A DNA stretch of 64,000 nucleotides. Source: Apus apus. Taxonomy: Eukaryota; Chordata; Aves; Apodiformes; Apodidae. This document shows positions 25,761 through 64,000 of this stretch, piece by piece (within the stretch, counting starts at the first letter, position 1; every line of letters begins with the position of its first letter). The translations under genes and the position numbers were made by a program. The notes under the pieces are model-generated. The model did not search any database. It saw only the letters and a list, made by a program, of their open reading frames with translations, and was not told the origin of the DNA. The DNA lies in the NCBI RefSeq assembly GCF_020740795.1, contig NC_067291.1, forward strand, positions 15,380,780 through 15,444,779, given 5' to 3'.

Positions 25761-26203
25761 TCCCCAACACTTTACGCAACTTTCCCTAACTTTCGGGCAG
25801 CCTCAGGGGGCCCCCACAGCCCCTTGCCTCTCCTAGGCACTAATCGGGGGCCGAGCGGACCTTTTTCGGGCAGAAAAGCAGCTTTTGAGGGCTCCCTTTT
25901 CGTGCCTTGCTGGAAAGAAGAAGCCGTGGAGAGAGCCCAGGTCGTTGTTTTTCCAGCTTAGAAGCCATGGCGTACCTCCATTTTTGTGCGCTCTCCTAAT
26001 GAGCTTTTTCCCCCGGACATTTTTCTACTAATTATCGCTTCTTTTGCTTTATCGACAGCATATTTTTGGGGATTAGAATATATATATTTTTTTCATTGTC
26101 TGAAATTCGTATTTTATCCTTATAACGAAATATTTTGGATCTAATGTTTTTCCACTACCCGAAACTAATATCGACTTGGTCCTGGCGGCGGTGCATGGAT
26201 CAG
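25700..26203 (+). other. CHD2: CHD2 exon 1 (5' untranslated)
   Basis: Non-coding first exon ending GGATCAG before the donor GTAGGTGGG at 26204. The 5' half is GC-rich and the 3' half is AT-rich. It contains at least two upstream ATGs with short frames. The 5' end is estimated from the YY1 element. Confidence 0.6.
25967..25999 (+). other. uORF 1 in the CHD2 leader
   Basis: ATG in a strong context (GAAGCCATGG) opens a ten-codon frame ending TAA at 25997-25999, inside exon 1. It would be met by scanning ribosomes before the CHD2 start at 26612. Confidence 0.5.
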
Positions 26204-26542
26204 GTAGGTGGGCAAATAATAATAATAATTTTTAGATTTCTGCCGTTTTCAGTACTTTGATTTTCGACCGATTTGAGCTGTATTTGGGATGACGCAATAA
26301 GATACAGAGATTATTTGCATTCAGTGTTACTTTGGGAAAGTTTGCAGGATGCTCCTCTGCTGTGTTTATTCTCAGATTTTTCTTCTAAAAACGATTATTT
26401 GTTTTAAATGTCCGTTTTGCCGTGTTGATCAGTGTTGTGTATTGTTATAACAATATCATTGCAGCGTCAGGACTTTGTTCCTGATAATGAAAGCCAGTGA
26501 AACGAACTGGGACCTTACCTTTCTTTCAACTTTTGACAGTAA
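26144..26542 (+). other. uORF 2, crossing the exon 1/2 junction
   Basis: ATG at 26144 opens a frame that stays open to 26203, includes a second in-frame ATG at 26195, and stops at TAA (26540-26542), the first three bases of exon 2. It encodes 20 codons when spliced. It ends 69 bases before the CHD2 start. Confidence 0.45.
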
Positions 26543-26611
26543 ATACCTGGGCACAGGACTTCAAAGCAAACAGACACCCCTGACCCCCTCTTAATATTTA
26601 AGAATAAAAAG

Positions 26612-64000
<37,389 letters not shown>

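Overview
This is vertebrate nuclear DNA, almost certainly from a bird. Several CR1 LINE 3' ends with the avian ATTCTATG/ATTCTGTG-type terminus are present (about 8476-8690, 48553-48841, 49029-49079, 56921-57140). The only recognisable protein-coding gene is CHD2, whose translated exons are nearly identical to mammalian CHD2. The species cannot be named from the sequence.

Layout. 1-8475: AT-rich intergenic DNA with no recognised gene and one orphan exon-like block (3508-3586). 8476-9205: a CR1 fragment followed by ten copies of a 32-bp G-rich minisatellite. 8830-10450: a strong CpG island. 9545-23455: five spliced-looking exons (CpG-island first exon, then 12612-12683, 13359-13445, 17622-17682, and about 23048-23455 with an AATAAA). 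Their strand, exon count, position about 16 kb upstream of CHD2 and ATGG-type motifs in the last exon all fit CHASERR, the conserved lncRNA that represses CHD2 in cis. About 25680-26203: CHD2 promoter and non-coding exon 1. 26540-63504: CHD2 exons 2-22. The last 496 bases are intron ending in a polypyrimidine tract, so exon 23 probably starts just past the window.

The CHD2 exons in the window encode 960 complete codons plus two bases. They cover the Ser/Glu-rich and basic N-terminal region, both chromodomains and the complete two-lobed SNF2 ATPase (Walker A, DEAH and the C-terminal helicase motif with its arginines). The C-terminal half (CHD1-like SANT-SLIDE region) is missing because the window ends. 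All mapped introns are GT-AG and the phases join without a frameshift.

How the parts work together. CHD2 is a chromatin remodeller that reads H3K4me3. In mammals CHASERR, transcribed just upstream on the same strand, lowers CHD2 output, giving dosage control. The sequence supports the same arrangement here. YY1-type motifs (AAnATGGCGGC and close variants) recur in the CHASERR CpG island, at the CHD2 promoter, and in two further GC-rich patches inside CHD2 intron 2 (about 29.8-30.3 kb and 38.8-39.06 kb), which may be internal promoters. The CHD2 leader carries two upstream ORFs, and read-through into intron 13 would give a roughly 508-residue protein lacking the ATPase.
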